Positions 1 to 13,073 of a stretch of 64,000 nucleotides of DNA are shown piece by piece. The first letter of the stretch is position 1, and every line of letters begins with the position of its first letter. The DNA is from Chrysoporthe austroafricana (taxonomy: Eukaryota > Ascomycota > Sordariomycetes > Diaporthales > Cryphonectriaceae): positions 3,100,001 to 3,164,000 of the forward strand of contig JYIP02000005.1 of NCBI GenBank assembly GCA_001051155.2, in the 5' to 3' direction. A model generated the notes under the pieces. The model made no database searches, was not told where the DNA came from, and worked only from the letters and a program-made list of their open reading frames with translations. The translations under genes were made by a program, and so were the position numbers.

Positions 1-1584
1 TGATCAATGCCGCCGAGGCAAGACCCGCGATGACAGCCCTCCACCCCAAAAGGGTCATCAGGAAACCACCAGCCAAGACGAGCTTGACTAAGGCCAAGGG
101 AAGGTAGTACTGCTTAGTGTTAGAACCGTATCACGAAGCCCAAAGTGCTCGATTATAGAAATTTCTGAAAGAGGCGACAAGGGGCACGGCATGAGGAATA
201 GAGGGCTACCAACATTGAAGGAACAGAACATTGTCACGCGCCCTGAATCGAGCTTCATATGGTTGATGACAGATTGCCGGACTTCATCTTTCTTGTCTGT
301 CCCGTTTGACTTCCCATCCGAATCTTTCTTGTTCTTGCTCTTGGCATCGCCATCCTTCTTGGGGTCGTCGCTGTCGTCGTTCTTCTCGTCTTGAGACTGA
401 GGAGGAGGCATGGCCGTTTCGTGCTCCTTCAATGCCTTGTTGAACACTAGCGTCTGCAGGACGGAGTTCATAGGTATGACCAGGTGACTATTGGTCCACC
501 AGCTCATCACGCTACCGACAATGCTGTCCAGAGCCAGACTCAGACAGAGCGCGAGCACCCACGCCAAATTAGCCGACATCCCCGTCTCCGGCGTCCTCGG
601 CTGTTCGAGCCGCTGGAGGAGATTGTACATCACGTACTGCGGGAACAAGGCCAGGACCGCTTCGATGAGCACCAGGCCCCACTGTTGCGCCAGCTCGACC
701 CAGTGGAATTTGAACAGCTTCCACCACAAGCGCCCCTCAGTCTTCTTCTCGTTAAAGATGCGGTGGAGATTTGAAGATCGGTTCAGGTAGTCGAGCTGAG
801 GCAGATCCTCCATCTCTAGCCGCCGCTCCTTGGAGATATCGAAGACGAGGGAGTTCCACGAGAAGGAAATCTTGGAGAGCAGCGAGACCGTGTACTGCTG
901 GTCTACCAGGATCCCTTTGAAGTAGACATCCGGCCTCCGCGGGACAGAGCCAAGCGCGAAGAAAGCTACGAGAGCGGCGATGGCCTGGAGGAGCCAGCAC
1001 ACCCCCTCGGCCAACTGAAGAGAATCCTGGGAGGAGCTCAGAACGTCTTCCAGTTTGCTCCGGTAGATGAGGGACGCCAGTGCCAGCACAGAGCACACAA
1101 GCGCGAAATTTGCGAGTCGGTACTTGGCCTGGTAGTCACCTCTGGGAGGCAAGAAGACACATTGGAAGAAGATGAGCCCCTGTGCCCCTGTTAGCTGGCC
1201 GTACGAGGATCGACTTCATGCTGTCATACCCACCCAAGCAATGACATCTGCCCATGTCCCCAAGAAACCATGCAGACTTGATGTCACTCCCTCTGACGAG
1301 CCTGCCCTTCGCGATAAAATGGCGGCCGTGATTGCGGCTGCCAGGCCGAGGGCGGAGCTCAACCATGCGGCGGCCCGGGACGGGAGGTCCGAATACTCCT
1401 GGGTGGACTTCTCCGTGGCCTCCCCATCCTTGTCTTCGTAGAATCCCGTGATTGTTCCATAGCCCTGAGCTTTCAGGAGCTTCGCCCTGGTGATGAGGTG
1501 CGCGACAGCCGGGACGGTGAGGACCGCGACGAGGACGACTTCCAGTCCGACGACTGCCGCCTCCAAATCATCATGAACAGTCAT
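1..1584 (-). CDS. ABC transporter class C (MRP type), 5' part; 3' end cut by window edge
   Basis: N-terminal part of a full-size class C ABC exporter, a membrane pump for conjugates or drugs. Model: exons 1230-1584, 214-1187 and 1-109, reading leftward. The first intron is 42 nt, with donor GTATGA and a GCTAAC branch site; the second ends in CAG at 110-112. The first two exons sum to exactly 443 codons and the open part gives 479 residues. Several hydrophobic segments near the N-terminus form a TMD0-like bundle. They are followed by the linker with the ISFSWNSLVFD motif and then the first ABC membrane domain. An acidic/lysine-rich loop (DDSDDPKKDGDAKSKNKKD) sits inside that domain, just before MKLDSGR, a position where fungal members often carry variable inserts. 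The nucleotide-binding domains lie outside the window, so substrate and subfamily cannot be settled. The next gene, an SDR, is on the same strand 718 nt upstream. Confidence 0.85.
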
Positions 1585-2302
1585 CTGGCACCCAAAGGCC
1601 TTGCTCGTCGCCGGTGCTTGCGCTGGGTTGTGGGATGCTCTTGGCGGCGCCTACTACGCGTGCGTGTGGGTGGCGAAGAGCGTGGAGCGAGCAAGAGAAG
1701 CACAAGGCGCGTAGGGAAGAACAGACGGGCACAAAATCGGGCAGTTAAGGGATGAGATTTTTGGGCACGCCTCAAGGTCTGACCAAGACTGCACGCGTCT
1801 CGCCCTGAAAAGCACAAGGTCGTCGCCCCGAAATGCTGGTCATGTGCACAAGCACAAGTGCACGAAAGAATCGGTTGTTCCGTGAGACGTCGGTGAGGGC
1901 GGAAGCCCCGGTTGGCGTGGGTTGGATTGGGTGAGATTCAGCCGCGTCCCAGTCGGAACGTTGAGAGTGGGTCCGTTTCAACTGTAACAACCTGGCCCGT
2001 GCGGTGCTGTAGGGGAGCCCGACTGCAACGCAGCCGTGCTGCAGCCCCTGCCGCAGCCCCTGCCGCAGCCCCAGTCACAGGCCCAGGTGTCAGCCCTGTG
2101 GATATTGGCTCCAAACCTTAGCAACTCTATTCGCATCGCCTAATGCCGACCCATCCCACACGCCAAACAAGGATGCACAGATGCTATGTATGGTACGTGT
2201 TCATAAGAGGCTCAATTAAGATATGTTGCTGATATAAGGGTCCAACGCGCATTGCGTTGTGCGGATGTCGCCCAGCCCACCACGAGGATTCCAGATCATC
2301 CA
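1585..2302. other. Intergenic: ABC transporter promoter side / SDR 3' side
   Basis: No gene supported. It contains a GC-rich 12-bp tandem repeat (unit CTGCCGCAGCCC, about three copies at 2041-2082). The short open frames here have no recognisable family features. Confidence 0.6.
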
Positions 2303-3312
2303 TCAGCCGTTTACGACGACACCACCATTGCAGTGGATGGTCTGCCCACTCACGCAGCTGCTGTCCGCACTCGCCAGGAACACCACGCATGTCGCGACCT
2401 CGCTCGGCTGCGCTGGCCTCCCCATTGGGCTCGTGAACTCCTTCTGCGCCTTGTCGCTCATTGTCGCCGGGATGAGCGGCGTCCAGACAGGTCCAGGCGC
2501 AATGGCGTTGACCCGGATGCCCCGCCCGATATACTGGTTCGACAATCCCCGAGTGAAGGAGATGATGGCGCCCTTGGTGGATGTATAGTCCAGCAGATCT
2601 GGTCGGCCGATGTAGGCATTGATGGACGCGTTGTTGATGATCGTGCTGCCGTAGGACATTTGAGGGAGCAGGTACTTCGACAGATAGAAGAAGCTGTGGA
2701 TGTTGATGTTGAAGGTATGAACCCATTGCTCCCTGGAGGCGCGGATACGCATCAGTCCAATACCAATCGTGAACGGCACAGCGGGAAGGACTTACTCTGG
2801 CAGATCCTTTATATCCTCCACCATCATCTGGTAGGCCGCATTATTAAACAGGATGTCGACATGCCCACCGAAGATGCCAGAAGCTTCCTCAGCCAGCTTC
2901 TTGCAATTCTCCTGCTTAGACAGATCCGTCGAGAAGAGGTGGCACTTGCGGCCGCGGTTCTCGACCTGCTTCTTGGTCTCCTGTGCATCTTTCTCCTCGT
3001 CCGGTAGGTACGCAATCAAAGAGTCGGCACCCTCCTCCGCGAATAAGATTGCGGTAGCTCTCCCAATGCCTGAGTCGCCGCCCGTTATCACGGCCTTCTT
3101 GCCCTTGAGCTTGCCAGCTGCTAGGTAGGGAACCTGCTCTCCCTCCTCTTTCCCGGGGAGGTAGGTCCTCTTGGGGTCGGGGTTCGGCATTTCGTGCTCT
3201 TTGCCTGGGAAGTCCTGCTTGGTCACAGGAATGCTGTGGCCTGTAATGATCAGTCAGGGAGGGCCTGTCCTGCGCTGCCAGCTGACTTACCTGACTTGAA
3301 TTGATCCGTCAT
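2303..3312 (-). CDS. Short-chain dehydrogenase/reductase (glucose/ribitol dehydrogenase-like)
   Basis: NAD(P)-dependent SDR, 298 residues, predicted cytosolic. Exons 3291-3312 (22 nt), 2796-3240 and 2303-2732; both introns have GTAAGT donors and the joins keep phase. The cofactor motif TGGDSGIG is at about residues 60-67, NNAA at 140-143, and the catalytic Ser192, Tyr205 and Lys209 (YTSTK) are all present. C-terminal blocks PGPVWTPLIP and a GQTIHCNGG-like end are typical of the classical SDR fold. The N-terminal extension with a proline-rich YLPGKEEGEQVPY block is the hallmark of the bacterial YdaD/YhdF/GSP39 stress-protein branch, which also occurs widely in fungi. The substrate is not predictable; a sugar or polyol alcohol is the usual assumption. 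Confidence 0.92.
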
Positions 3313-4637
3313 TTTGGTTGGTTGGCTCTGGACCTCGATAGGATAGTGATCGAGACTGATGGGCTCGAGGGGCTGTTGCAGCGTTAGATCCCAGAGAGTT
3401 GTCGTGGTTCAAATCTCAATTCCATCTGCGGCCCACGGATCATATTTACCATATACAGAGCACCGGAGCGAAAGCTCCTCGTAGTCCTGGTTGGCTCATC
3501 CATGACGCCATGCGCGACCTCGAACGGGCGCATCTCGACGTCATCCTGAAGTTCTGACGGGCCCACATTTCTTCTCAGTTCACCATGACGTTGCTATGAA
3601 GACCGTCAACTCCCTGGGAGGGCGCTTTCTTATTTGAAGCCAATGTGCGTTCATGATGGTAAGTTTCGGCGCCAGGTTGTGTGGTGGTTACTGTTCTTGC
3701 TCAAGAGTGGATGATCTCCGGCAAGTCTTCCGAGCGGCCATGCACATCGAGAATGAGGGTTCATCCCGACCCCCGCGGCATGTGATCACATGCCGGGGAC
3801 AGAAATAGTAACTGGGCACTTCATTATGCGATCGTCGATGCACCGCCTTATTTACCGGAGCCATGGCCCGTCTAGTGTCGACATTCCGCCCTTCTCGGCT
3901 AGTCTTCCGCTTCATGGCGTGGTTCCTGGGGCTGCCTGAGAGCCGCATTGGGCCTTGATGCTAGCTGCATGCTGGCTAGACTGACTTCCTCGTGATGGCA
4001 TCATACGCATGAGCCCGGTAGTGGACACTGAGGACGAGGATAAGCCCACCGAATATAGAAGCCATTGCATGTTTAAACTTGTCTACTGTGCCATTCCAAA
4101 CGCCTCGAAACAAGATGGAAGGGTCTCGAGGACGGGTCTATAACACTACCATTGTGAGCGCAGATAGCAGCTCAGACTACAGCATCATCAGAATCTCATC
4201 ACTGCAGCAGAAGACACGGACGCGAAAAGTAAACGGAAGAGGTCAGCAGAGCCAAATCATGAAGTGCGAATTGTGTTCGTAGCATTGCCAAGTACCTCCA
4301 AAACCACAACCGATGGCTCCCGCCCAACCAACTTTTTTCTTTCCTTGCCTTTGTTTTTGTCTGCTCTCGACTCCTAACTGCCTGAAGCTTGTGAAATACG
4401 CAAATAACTCAAGACTGAACGGAAAAGGGAGAGGAAGTCCATCGCTCGTAATCAAAAGCCGCCGTCCGCGCACACATCGCCAATTTTGTCGCCATCCATA
4501 CGTCAAAAGGTATCTGACATCCAAGCACCTTCAGTATTGACTCCAGCACCGTTTCTCGCTTATCCATTGAGAGCACCACTCTGCACCGGGGTATCATCAA
4601 TCTGCGGCTGTTCCTGGCAATCGTAGCCAACACCCCC
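3313..4637. other. Intergenic: SDR promoter / glycosylase 3' flank
   Basis: About 1.3 kb with no supported gene. Open frames of 60-107 codons are uncharacteristic in composition and overlap on both strands. Nothing else seen. Confidence 0.6.
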
Positions 4638-7600
4638 CTAATCGACAGATTCTCCAACATGGCTATTGGCAGCATCATCCTGAACCGGCGGTTCGATGAT
4701 CTGCAGCTGTCCTTTACAATCCCACGCAACACGCCCCTCGTTGACAGCCCGCTCCATAGTGTCGCTCAACAACGTCCTGTCGCCGGTATTGGGATCCCAC
4801 CACCAGCCTTCTTTCATCCACATCCAGCGTAGACATGCGCGCAGCTCCTTGTCCTCGGGAAGGACCCTCATCCACTCTGGCTGAAAGGTTGGTTCGCGGC
4901 CCTTGCCTTTCCAATCGTCGGCACGACCGAGGAGCACATCTCGGCAAAAAATGCGCCAGCTGTCGATTGCGTATCGCCCGAATGTAAGGTGACCGATCTC
5001 CCAGGCCGTGCCGTGGCCTCTAGCCTTAGTCGTGACGATGGGCTCGTTGCCACTCTGATCTGACCCATCAATGATCGGTGTACGTTGGGTGATTTCTTGT
5101 TCCTCTCCAAAAATCTCGCCTGATTTGATGTCTTTCCCGTCGCCCTTGCGTGGATAGTCCCTGACGCCGTAGCGGACATCCTTGCTTGGCGGCTGCTCGC
5201 ACCACAGCCTTGCGTACTTCTGGATCGTATCGCAACGTTGGTTACACAGGCCGAGTTTGCGGATCATTCCCTTGATCTCCTCCGGGTTCGCGGCAGCCAG
5301 ATCCTGGGGTGTTGGCCAGCGTTTCATCACATCCTCAAACACAGGGATGGAAGTCTTGCCGGGCGTGCGGATCAGGAAGCTAATCGCAATCAGAAGACGA
5401 AATGGGTCGTGAGCGAGTCTCTCTTGGACGAGACCGAAGTTCTCAGCTGTCAGTGGTGGGATGAGGAGTGCCGAGACTGTATTCCGTGGTGGCCGCTTCG
5501 TCTTTGGGCTTGGAGTCAGTGGTGCTGCGGTATTCTTGGTGTTGTTGTTTTGCTTGGATGAAGAGAGCCCACGAAAGTAAGGAGAAATATGCTTGCTTGG
5601 AGTGGCTTTCGGCTTTGTAGGAGTCTGGAGAGGAGCAATGGGTTTTAGAGGCGAAGTATCGGGGCCATCGAGCTGAGGACCTAGGTTAGCGTGGCTGGGA
5701 GTCGAAGTAGCCATGCTTGGTTGACAGAACTTGGAACACTTCTGCTGACGATCTCCCGGAAGACTGCAGTGTGAGTCTTCCCTCTTGCGCTTCTGAGTAG
5801 ACTGCTCAGGAATCGAAAATAGCTCGCCGCTTAGCTCTTGAGTCGGCGCCTGTTGGTTGGTCAGTGGCCAGCCGCTTAGCTCCTGGTTCGCTGCCTGGTG
5901 AGTTGTTAGTTGCTGTCCGACTTGTGCGGGGGCATGCTGAAACGACTGAAACCCGGCTTGCTGCTGCTGAAGACCGGCGAGATAGGCATTACCGTAACCA
6001 GTATGCATTGCCCCAATAATGGGTTGCGAATCAAAGAGATCACGGCTCAATGTTGGATCAGAATCCTGGACAGATGTCGTTGCCAACAGCATCGCACTGT
6101 AGTGCGGGTTTGGGAAATGTGCTTGTTGGAAAGCCGGCACCTGTTGTAGCGGTTGTGCAGTGAATTGCCACGGAAAATAATCTTGGGCTGTGTGCTGGAA
6201 TTCATCTACCGTCAGCATCTCCGGGGCCACGGTTCCTGCAGTCTGCTGTGTTGGCGAAGGCCAGACTTGCTGATCGAAGGACGGGCTCATGTCGGGCTGA
6301 TCTGCTACCACTGCTGAATGCTCATGTATCTCTGCTATCGCATTTGCCCTGGCTGACTGCGGAGGGCTCATGTCATTTTGGCTCTGAGGGTGAGAACTGT
6401 GGCTCGAATCTTGTCGGGCGAGGTCGGTTCCAACCGGGTTGACACCAGAGGCCGAGCTCTGCTGGCTCATTGATGGCGCCGGCGCGGAGCCACTAGTCAT
6501 ACGCAGGAAGCTCTCCGCGTTAGCGGAAAGGCCAGAAATATAACGCTCAGGGTGAGCTCGTCGAATATGCTCCTGTATCGAGCGGTACCGCTTATCCCCG
6601 AAGCAGCGCTTGGTACAAACAGACCCATCTGGCATTGGCAGGGGACAGGTAATAGTTTCTGGCTTCTCGACCACTTGAGATGTGTCAGCAAGACAGTTAC
6701 TCCATTGCAAGAGGAGTCGTCAAAAGTGTCCGAATCCATAGAAACTTCCTTGTCCATGACCCGATGAAATGAAACCACCGTGACCGATGTCTCAAAATAT
6801 GGCGTCCCGGGAGTAACGAGACAAATCATGGCGCTAGGGAACACTTACTGATTCGGAAACTTGCCTCATTTGCGGGAAGGGCAGGGACAAAGTGCTCAGG
6901 GTGAGTGTCGCGGATGTGGTCTTGAACCGTTCGATAAGGCTTTGAACCTGTACAGCGCGTTCCACATGCAGAACCATCAGGGCGCGGAATAGGACAAATG
7001 ACACCCTCGGTGTTGACCATCGCCTGGAAGCTCTCCTCGTTCGCCGGCAACCCTGAGATGTATCGATCAGGGTGCGCACGCCGGATGTGCTCCTGTATCG
7101 AACGGTACGGCTTCGCGCCAGTGCATCGCTTGCCGCAGGGCCTTCCATCGGGATCGTGCAGAGGGCAGATTACTTCGAGAACTCCACTGACGTTGTTCAT
7201 GTTCGGCGGAGATGGTGCCTCAGAGTGGTTGGATGATGCCTGTGTGATGGGCGAAGGGAGGCTATTGTGCTGCTCGAAGTTTGCCCTGTCCTGACCTGGT
7301 GCCATAGCACCGAAATTGCCATTCGCCGCGAGTGCAGGTTGAGCTAGAGCGGCTGGGACGACATAATGGTTGTCTGCGCGCTGCCCAAACTGCGGGGGCA
7401 TTGCGTACCGCAGGTGAGTGTGATCCTGATCGGAACCTCCAACAGGTGCGAAAGATGGGTTATGTTGGTAGTTTTGGGGCAGTGAGGGCGTTCGGAAGTG
7501 AGCCATAGGTTGACTAGCTGATAAGTTTGGCTGAAGATCCCGGGGCTGCTGGCCTCGCTGAGGACCATCGACGTGATGCGGATTCGGCCACGCAGCAGTG

Positions 7601-8169
7601 TCCATCGCTCCGCTGATGTTCATCCCCCCCAGACTCTGATACGATTGCCTGCCCCTATACTCCGCGGCATTTGCCGGCAGCGATTCGAGAGGCCCAGTTC
7701 CAACCGAGCTGCCGATATCGTAGGAGGATTTCAGCTCGTCGCATTCAAACCCAGCTGCGCCCAGTGCGGCGAGGACCTTATTCACGAGCGCATTTCCACC
7801 AGCGGGATCAAATAGGTCCTGAGGTTCGCCATTTTGCCTCTCTGGGGAGAGGGGCGCAGCTGGCATTGCCTGGTTGATTGCTTGTGCGAGTGCAGCCATG
7901 ACTGCGTCCTTGTTGTGGTGCTCCTTTTGATCGTTCAAGAACTTGGTGAGACAAAGGTCATAAAGCCACTTGACCTCTTCCTTGGTGGCAGTGCCAGCTT
8001 TCATGAGCGATGCAAGGCTCTCCTTTGCTGCCTGATCGTCAGGTACGAGGCGGTCAAGTTGTCCTAGTGCCTGCTGGTCCGGGTCAGGGGGGAGGCCCCC
8101 CCATGGTGATGAGTTATCATCGCCTGTTGACTGAGGCGCGTCGTACGTGTCTGCGTTTTCCATATCCAC
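4638..8169 (-). CDS. MBD4: MBD4-type DNA glycosylase with three N-terminal Cys/His modules
   Basis: Predicted nuclear base-excision-repair glycosylase, 1118 residues. Exons 6849-8169 and 4638-6673; the 175-nt intron has donor GTAAGT, and the join creates an ATG codon (Met441) that restores parallelism between repeats. The C-terminal domain (about 841-1040) matches MBD4: VQERLAHDPFRLL, an RTPGKTSIPV block, a helix-hairpin-helix region near 908-931, and YAIDSWRIFC with the presumed catalytic Asp1011. Known MBD4 excises T or U opposite G at CpG. About 60 extra residues interrupt the domain after the HhH part. No MBD domain is visible. Instead three modules at about 335-381, 392-438 and 450-497 share C-x9-C-x3-C-x11-H-x4-H followed by a YISGLxAN-like tail. 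The rest of the N-terminal half is Gln/Ser/Pro-rich and probably disordered. A KHISPYF motif lies about 40 residues before the catalytic domain. Zinc binding by the modules is inference. Confidence 0.9.
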
Positions 8170-9046
8170 GGCCCCGATGTCGCCTCAACCTGCCGCATCA
8201 ATGGCCCATAGCTCAAGGTAGGATCAGAGGGGACGGAATGCAGTAATATCATGGATAGAGATTTGGACAGATTTCAAGTTTTGCAAATGGCGGCCAGAGT
8301 GACGGTGCGATGTTGAGGTGTTGAACTGGGCGTGGACGTGGGCGTGTGTGGCATTTTAGGCATGTAGTTGCTGTCGCACGGGCCCCCCCGGCTCTTGGGT
8401 ACGTAGCGGCGGTCGAAAAGTAGGCGCGTGTTGCGGCCGCCGCCTGCCAGTCAAAAAGCCCTCGGTCACTTCGGCTAGCGGACAGCGTCAGTCTGGAACA
8501 CTGAAGCTCAACAAAATGAGCTGCACTATCTACTGGAATGGATAACAGATTGACTCTAGCAGCAGAGCCCGTCCACGTGTGACGAGCACGACTGCAGCAG
8601 GATCGACCACCGATCCCTCTCGATGGTACGTGGACAGCTGGTTTTGCATGCACAATTTTTGAACTTTTTTTGCTGCATGCGCAACCCTGTCCAAGATGCA
8701 TCACCACGGCACCACAACCACCCAATTTAATGGGCTCACGCCACGCAGTGTGACTATTGTATGAAATGAGGCCATCGTGGCCTCTCATTGGAGATGCAAA
8801 GGAAAAAGGTTGCATTTGAGACCTGAAAGTTTGATATACACTCTACCGACCGACCCCTGAGATTACTCCATGACCCATCTCCATTCCATTTTTATCTATG
8901 TCGTCGATGCGAGTGATGTAGGAGTCCGTGCGGGCCGGGGGGGGGGAGGGAGGTCTAACTTCCGTCATCATCATACACTCAGCCTTCTCGAGTTCAGTGT
9001 CCCGTCGAGGTCCCGACTGGGCCCCCCGCCCGCCAGTCCTTGACGC
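8170..9046. other. Intergenic: glycosylase promoter / cytochrome c1 3' flank
   Basis: No gene supported. A G-run lies around 8937-8947. An open frame of 188 codons at 8249-8815 has no family features. Confidence 0.6.
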
Positions 9047-10362
9047 TTAGTGCCGCGTGTGAGTGTTGCTCGGTGGGTCATAGACGATCTTCCGGGTCTT
9101 GAGCCAGGCCCATTTGTACTTCTTGACCCAGATGCTCAAGGCCGTCAGAACAGATGTCACGATCAGCACCTGCATACCGTACTTCTTCCGCTGGTCCATC
9201 TCCGGCTCAGCAGCCCAGTTAAGGAACTCAACCACGTCCTTGGCCATCTGCGACGTCGTGGCGGGGGTGCCATCCTCGTACTCCACCAGACCGTCGTAGA
9301 GGACACGAGCCATGGCAATGCCGGTTCCGGGGAAGTAGGGGTTGAAGTTCAGACCAGCGCCGACCACGGCACCCGCTGGAGGCTCCTCGGGGTAGCCGGT
9401 CAGCAGGGAGAAGATGTAGTTGCAGCCGCCGTGACGGGCCTTGACGATCAGAGACAGATCTGGAGGCAGGGCACCGTTGTTGGCGAATCGAGCGGCCTCG
9501 TCGTTCTTGTAGGGAGCGGGGAGGTAGTCGGAGAGCTTGCCGGGTCGCTTCTCGATCTCGCCCTCGTCGTTGGGCTCGCTGTCGTACTCGTTCTCCTCAG
9601 CCATCGCCTTAGCCTCGTCGACGGTCAAGATGGTGCCGACCATCGCTCGGTACGGAACTCTGCTGAGGGAGTGGCAAGACGAGCAGACTTCCTGGTAGAC
9701 TTGGAAACCTCGGCGGAGCCTGTTCAGGTGTGTTAGTGCGCGAGACCCGCACAGCGGAGATCGGAATGAACGTACGCCTGGTGGTCGAAGGTCTTGAACC
9801 ACTGCTCGTGAACCCAGGGGTACTTGGTGGCGTGGAGGCTGTGTGTGTCTGGTCAGCTTTCTGCCTGTCTCTACTTCATGAAAAGGCCCATGATTCCAGC
9901 TTGTATATGGCTCAGCTGGCTCGGGGAGCCGCATTCCATCGTCGTTTGTCTTGAGACCAGGGACCAATGCTCGACTCACCCTTCCTCTGCAGGTGTGGCC
10001 GCGTGGACATCGGATCCGTAGAGGTGATAGTACCAAGCGATGGAGCTGATGGCCACAGCGGTCGAGGCAGCGGCGGCGACGTTGAGCCCGCGGCCCGCGG
10101 CGGCATTTGCGTTGGTCGATGTGGACGCGGCGCGCTACATACAAGAGACCTCCGTTAGCCCCCATCCAAACGCGACATGCCTTGAAAGAATGTCGATCAT
10201 ATCGGCAGCGACCCAGCGGTATGGGTCTCCTTGTGTTTCTTCTCTTCGTCGCCGGCGGTGGCTGGATTGGGACGCATCGTCTCGTACCTTGGTGAAGTTG
10301 ATGGCGCCATTTCTTGCCCCGGCGGCGGCGCGCATCGAGCGCAGGCTAGACCGGGCAAACAT
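9047..10362 (-). CDS. CYT1: Cytochrome c1, heme protein of complex III
   Basis: Mitochondrial cytochrome c1 precursor, 321 residues; it carries electrons from the Rieske protein to cytochrome c in the bc1 complex. Exons 10288-10362, 9980-10134, 9776-9838 and 9047-9719, all with in-phase GT..AG introns. The Arg/Ala/Ser-rich N-terminus (MFARSSLRSMRAAAG) is a matrix-targeting presequence, followed by a hydrophobic sorting segment before IAWYYHLYGSDVHA. The c-type heme site is C110-x2-C113-H114 (VCSSCHSL). Met234 in the GTGIAMARVLYDG block is the expected axial heme ligand. A single membrane anchor lies near 279-296, followed by a basic tail. Length and motifs agree with yeast Cyt1. A CCAATCAG element lies 183 bp upstream of the start (entered separately). 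Confidence 0.96.
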
Positions 10363-11059
10363 CTTGGGCAAGCTGCTTCTCAGCTTCGGTAGATGTCGCG
10401 AGGCTGCGATTGAGGTGGATACGGCTCCCAATGACTGGCCGTTGGACGTCAAAGTTGCTGGAGACGGTAACGTTGCTGAGGTTCCAGCAGCAAGCTTCCT
10501 TCAAAGTTGTTCGAATCCCGGCCGGTTCCGAGTTGCTGGTTGAGCCAATCAGAGCCTTGCTATCTCTAATTTGGCTGAATGACTAAGACGGGCGAAAGGC
10601 GCGTATCTCTACCTCTTCAGACCGGGGTCTGTTGTTCCCACCAAGGTTTAGCAGGCTATCTCAGAGAAGTAAGGTCTGAAATGAGATGAGTTATATTTCA
10701 TGACGGCCACGAGTCCGCCGTCTCGATATACAAAAGTATCAAAGAAGGAAGCTTTACGGGAGCCCAACGAACCATATGCCCTGAGCTGTGGCGCGAATAT
10801 CACAGCAGCAGTCCTCAGCTCAATTGCGATTGACGAGCCAGAGTGTCAAGAATCAAGAAAGGATAATGGTATTTTCGGTATTTTGAGCCTCTCTCAAGCG
10901 ATGCTCTTTAGCGGACCCTTTTTTTTAAGTTTTATATCCCATCAACTCCATGAAGCAATGTAAATATGTAGAAACAGATGCCCTCTCCCGTGGTCCTGCT
11001 AGCCGTGCCGCCTGGGGTTCGGATCAACTCGGCCGAGGACGAAGCGGGAGGCGTGCTTT
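10363..11059. other. Intergenic: cytochrome c1 promoter / DAHP synthase 3' flank
   Basis: No gene supported. It holds the CCAAT element and a T-run at 10919-10926. Confidence 0.6.
10545..10552 (+). promoter_or_regulatory. CCAAT box upstream of cytochrome c1
   Basis: CCAATCAG lies on the plus strand, 183 bp upstream of the minus-strand CYT1 start. It fits the core bound by the fungal HAP/CCAAT-binding complex, which controls respiratory genes in yeast. A 5-bp core occurs often by chance, so only position and gene function support it. Confidence 0.4.
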
Positions 11060-12408
<1,349 letters not shown>

Positions 12409-13073
12409 TGCGACAGGTGAGAACTGCCGACGAGGTTAATTGATTCGTGTGCTCAAGTTCAGGCAATCTCTGAGGCGGCCACGGCAATGGGAAAAATAGA
12501 AGTGACGGCGATATGGGCATAAACAAAGGCCTTGAAGGGACATGTGACACTCTTATAAGCTTCTGTAGCGTTCAGAAGATTTGGGGAGGAGCTTGCCAAT
12601 TGACGTATGCTCATTTGAGAAGTGCGCCGGTGCAGTCAGTTCTGGCGGCCTTTTGCTTCTGCAGTGGCTTGAGTCACAAGCTACCGCCATCTTACGTCTT
12701 GTCCTACCTACCCTTGCAACGTGCCCCGCTTCCGAGCCCTGGATGGAGAGAAAATCGACGTCCACATACCATGTATTAATCAGATATCGCATTCCTCTGA
12801 AAGGATCAACACGTGGAAGTCAATCAACGCATCATAAAATGTCGGCTGATGTCGGCCGTGACTCTGCACAGCGACATGGATTTGCGTTTCCACCTCCGGT
12901 GTAGGTGGTCTGTCTATCTACACCATTCTATACTTTCATGTGGTGCGGCATGGCCTTCTAGAAACACTGCTTCGGGATATTTGAGCAACCGAGATCCTGG
13001 CCATAAATGGTTGACATTCTAGGTGGTCAGGCCCAAATATTCTTTTTTTTTTTTTTGGGAAGATCCGAACCAT
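12409..13073. other. Intergenic: DAHP synthase promoter / AIG1-like 3' flank
   Basis: Contains the TGAGTCA element and a T-run at about 13042-13056. No coding feature seen. Confidence 0.6.
12669..12675. promoter_or_regulatory. Gcn4/CPC-1-type TGAGTCA site upstream of DAHP synthase
   Basis: Perfect TGAGTCA palindromic core, 261 bp upstream of the DAHP synthase start. A further half-match, TGACTC, lies at 12859-12864. Gcn4/CPC-1 binds TGA(C/G)TCA and controls amino-acid biosynthetic genes, including DAHP synthases in yeast. A second TGAGTCA at 12334-12340 lies in intron 1, where it overlaps the likely branch site and is probably coincidental. Confidence 0.5.

Noticed and set aside
8249..8815. 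188-codon frame upstream of the glycosylase
   Set aside because: No motif, Cys/Arg/Ser-rich translation, no plausible intron chain.
10505..10522. TTCGAATCCCGG resembling a tRNA T-loop
   Set aside because: The flanking stem does not pair and no D-arm or anticodon arm can be drawn upstream.
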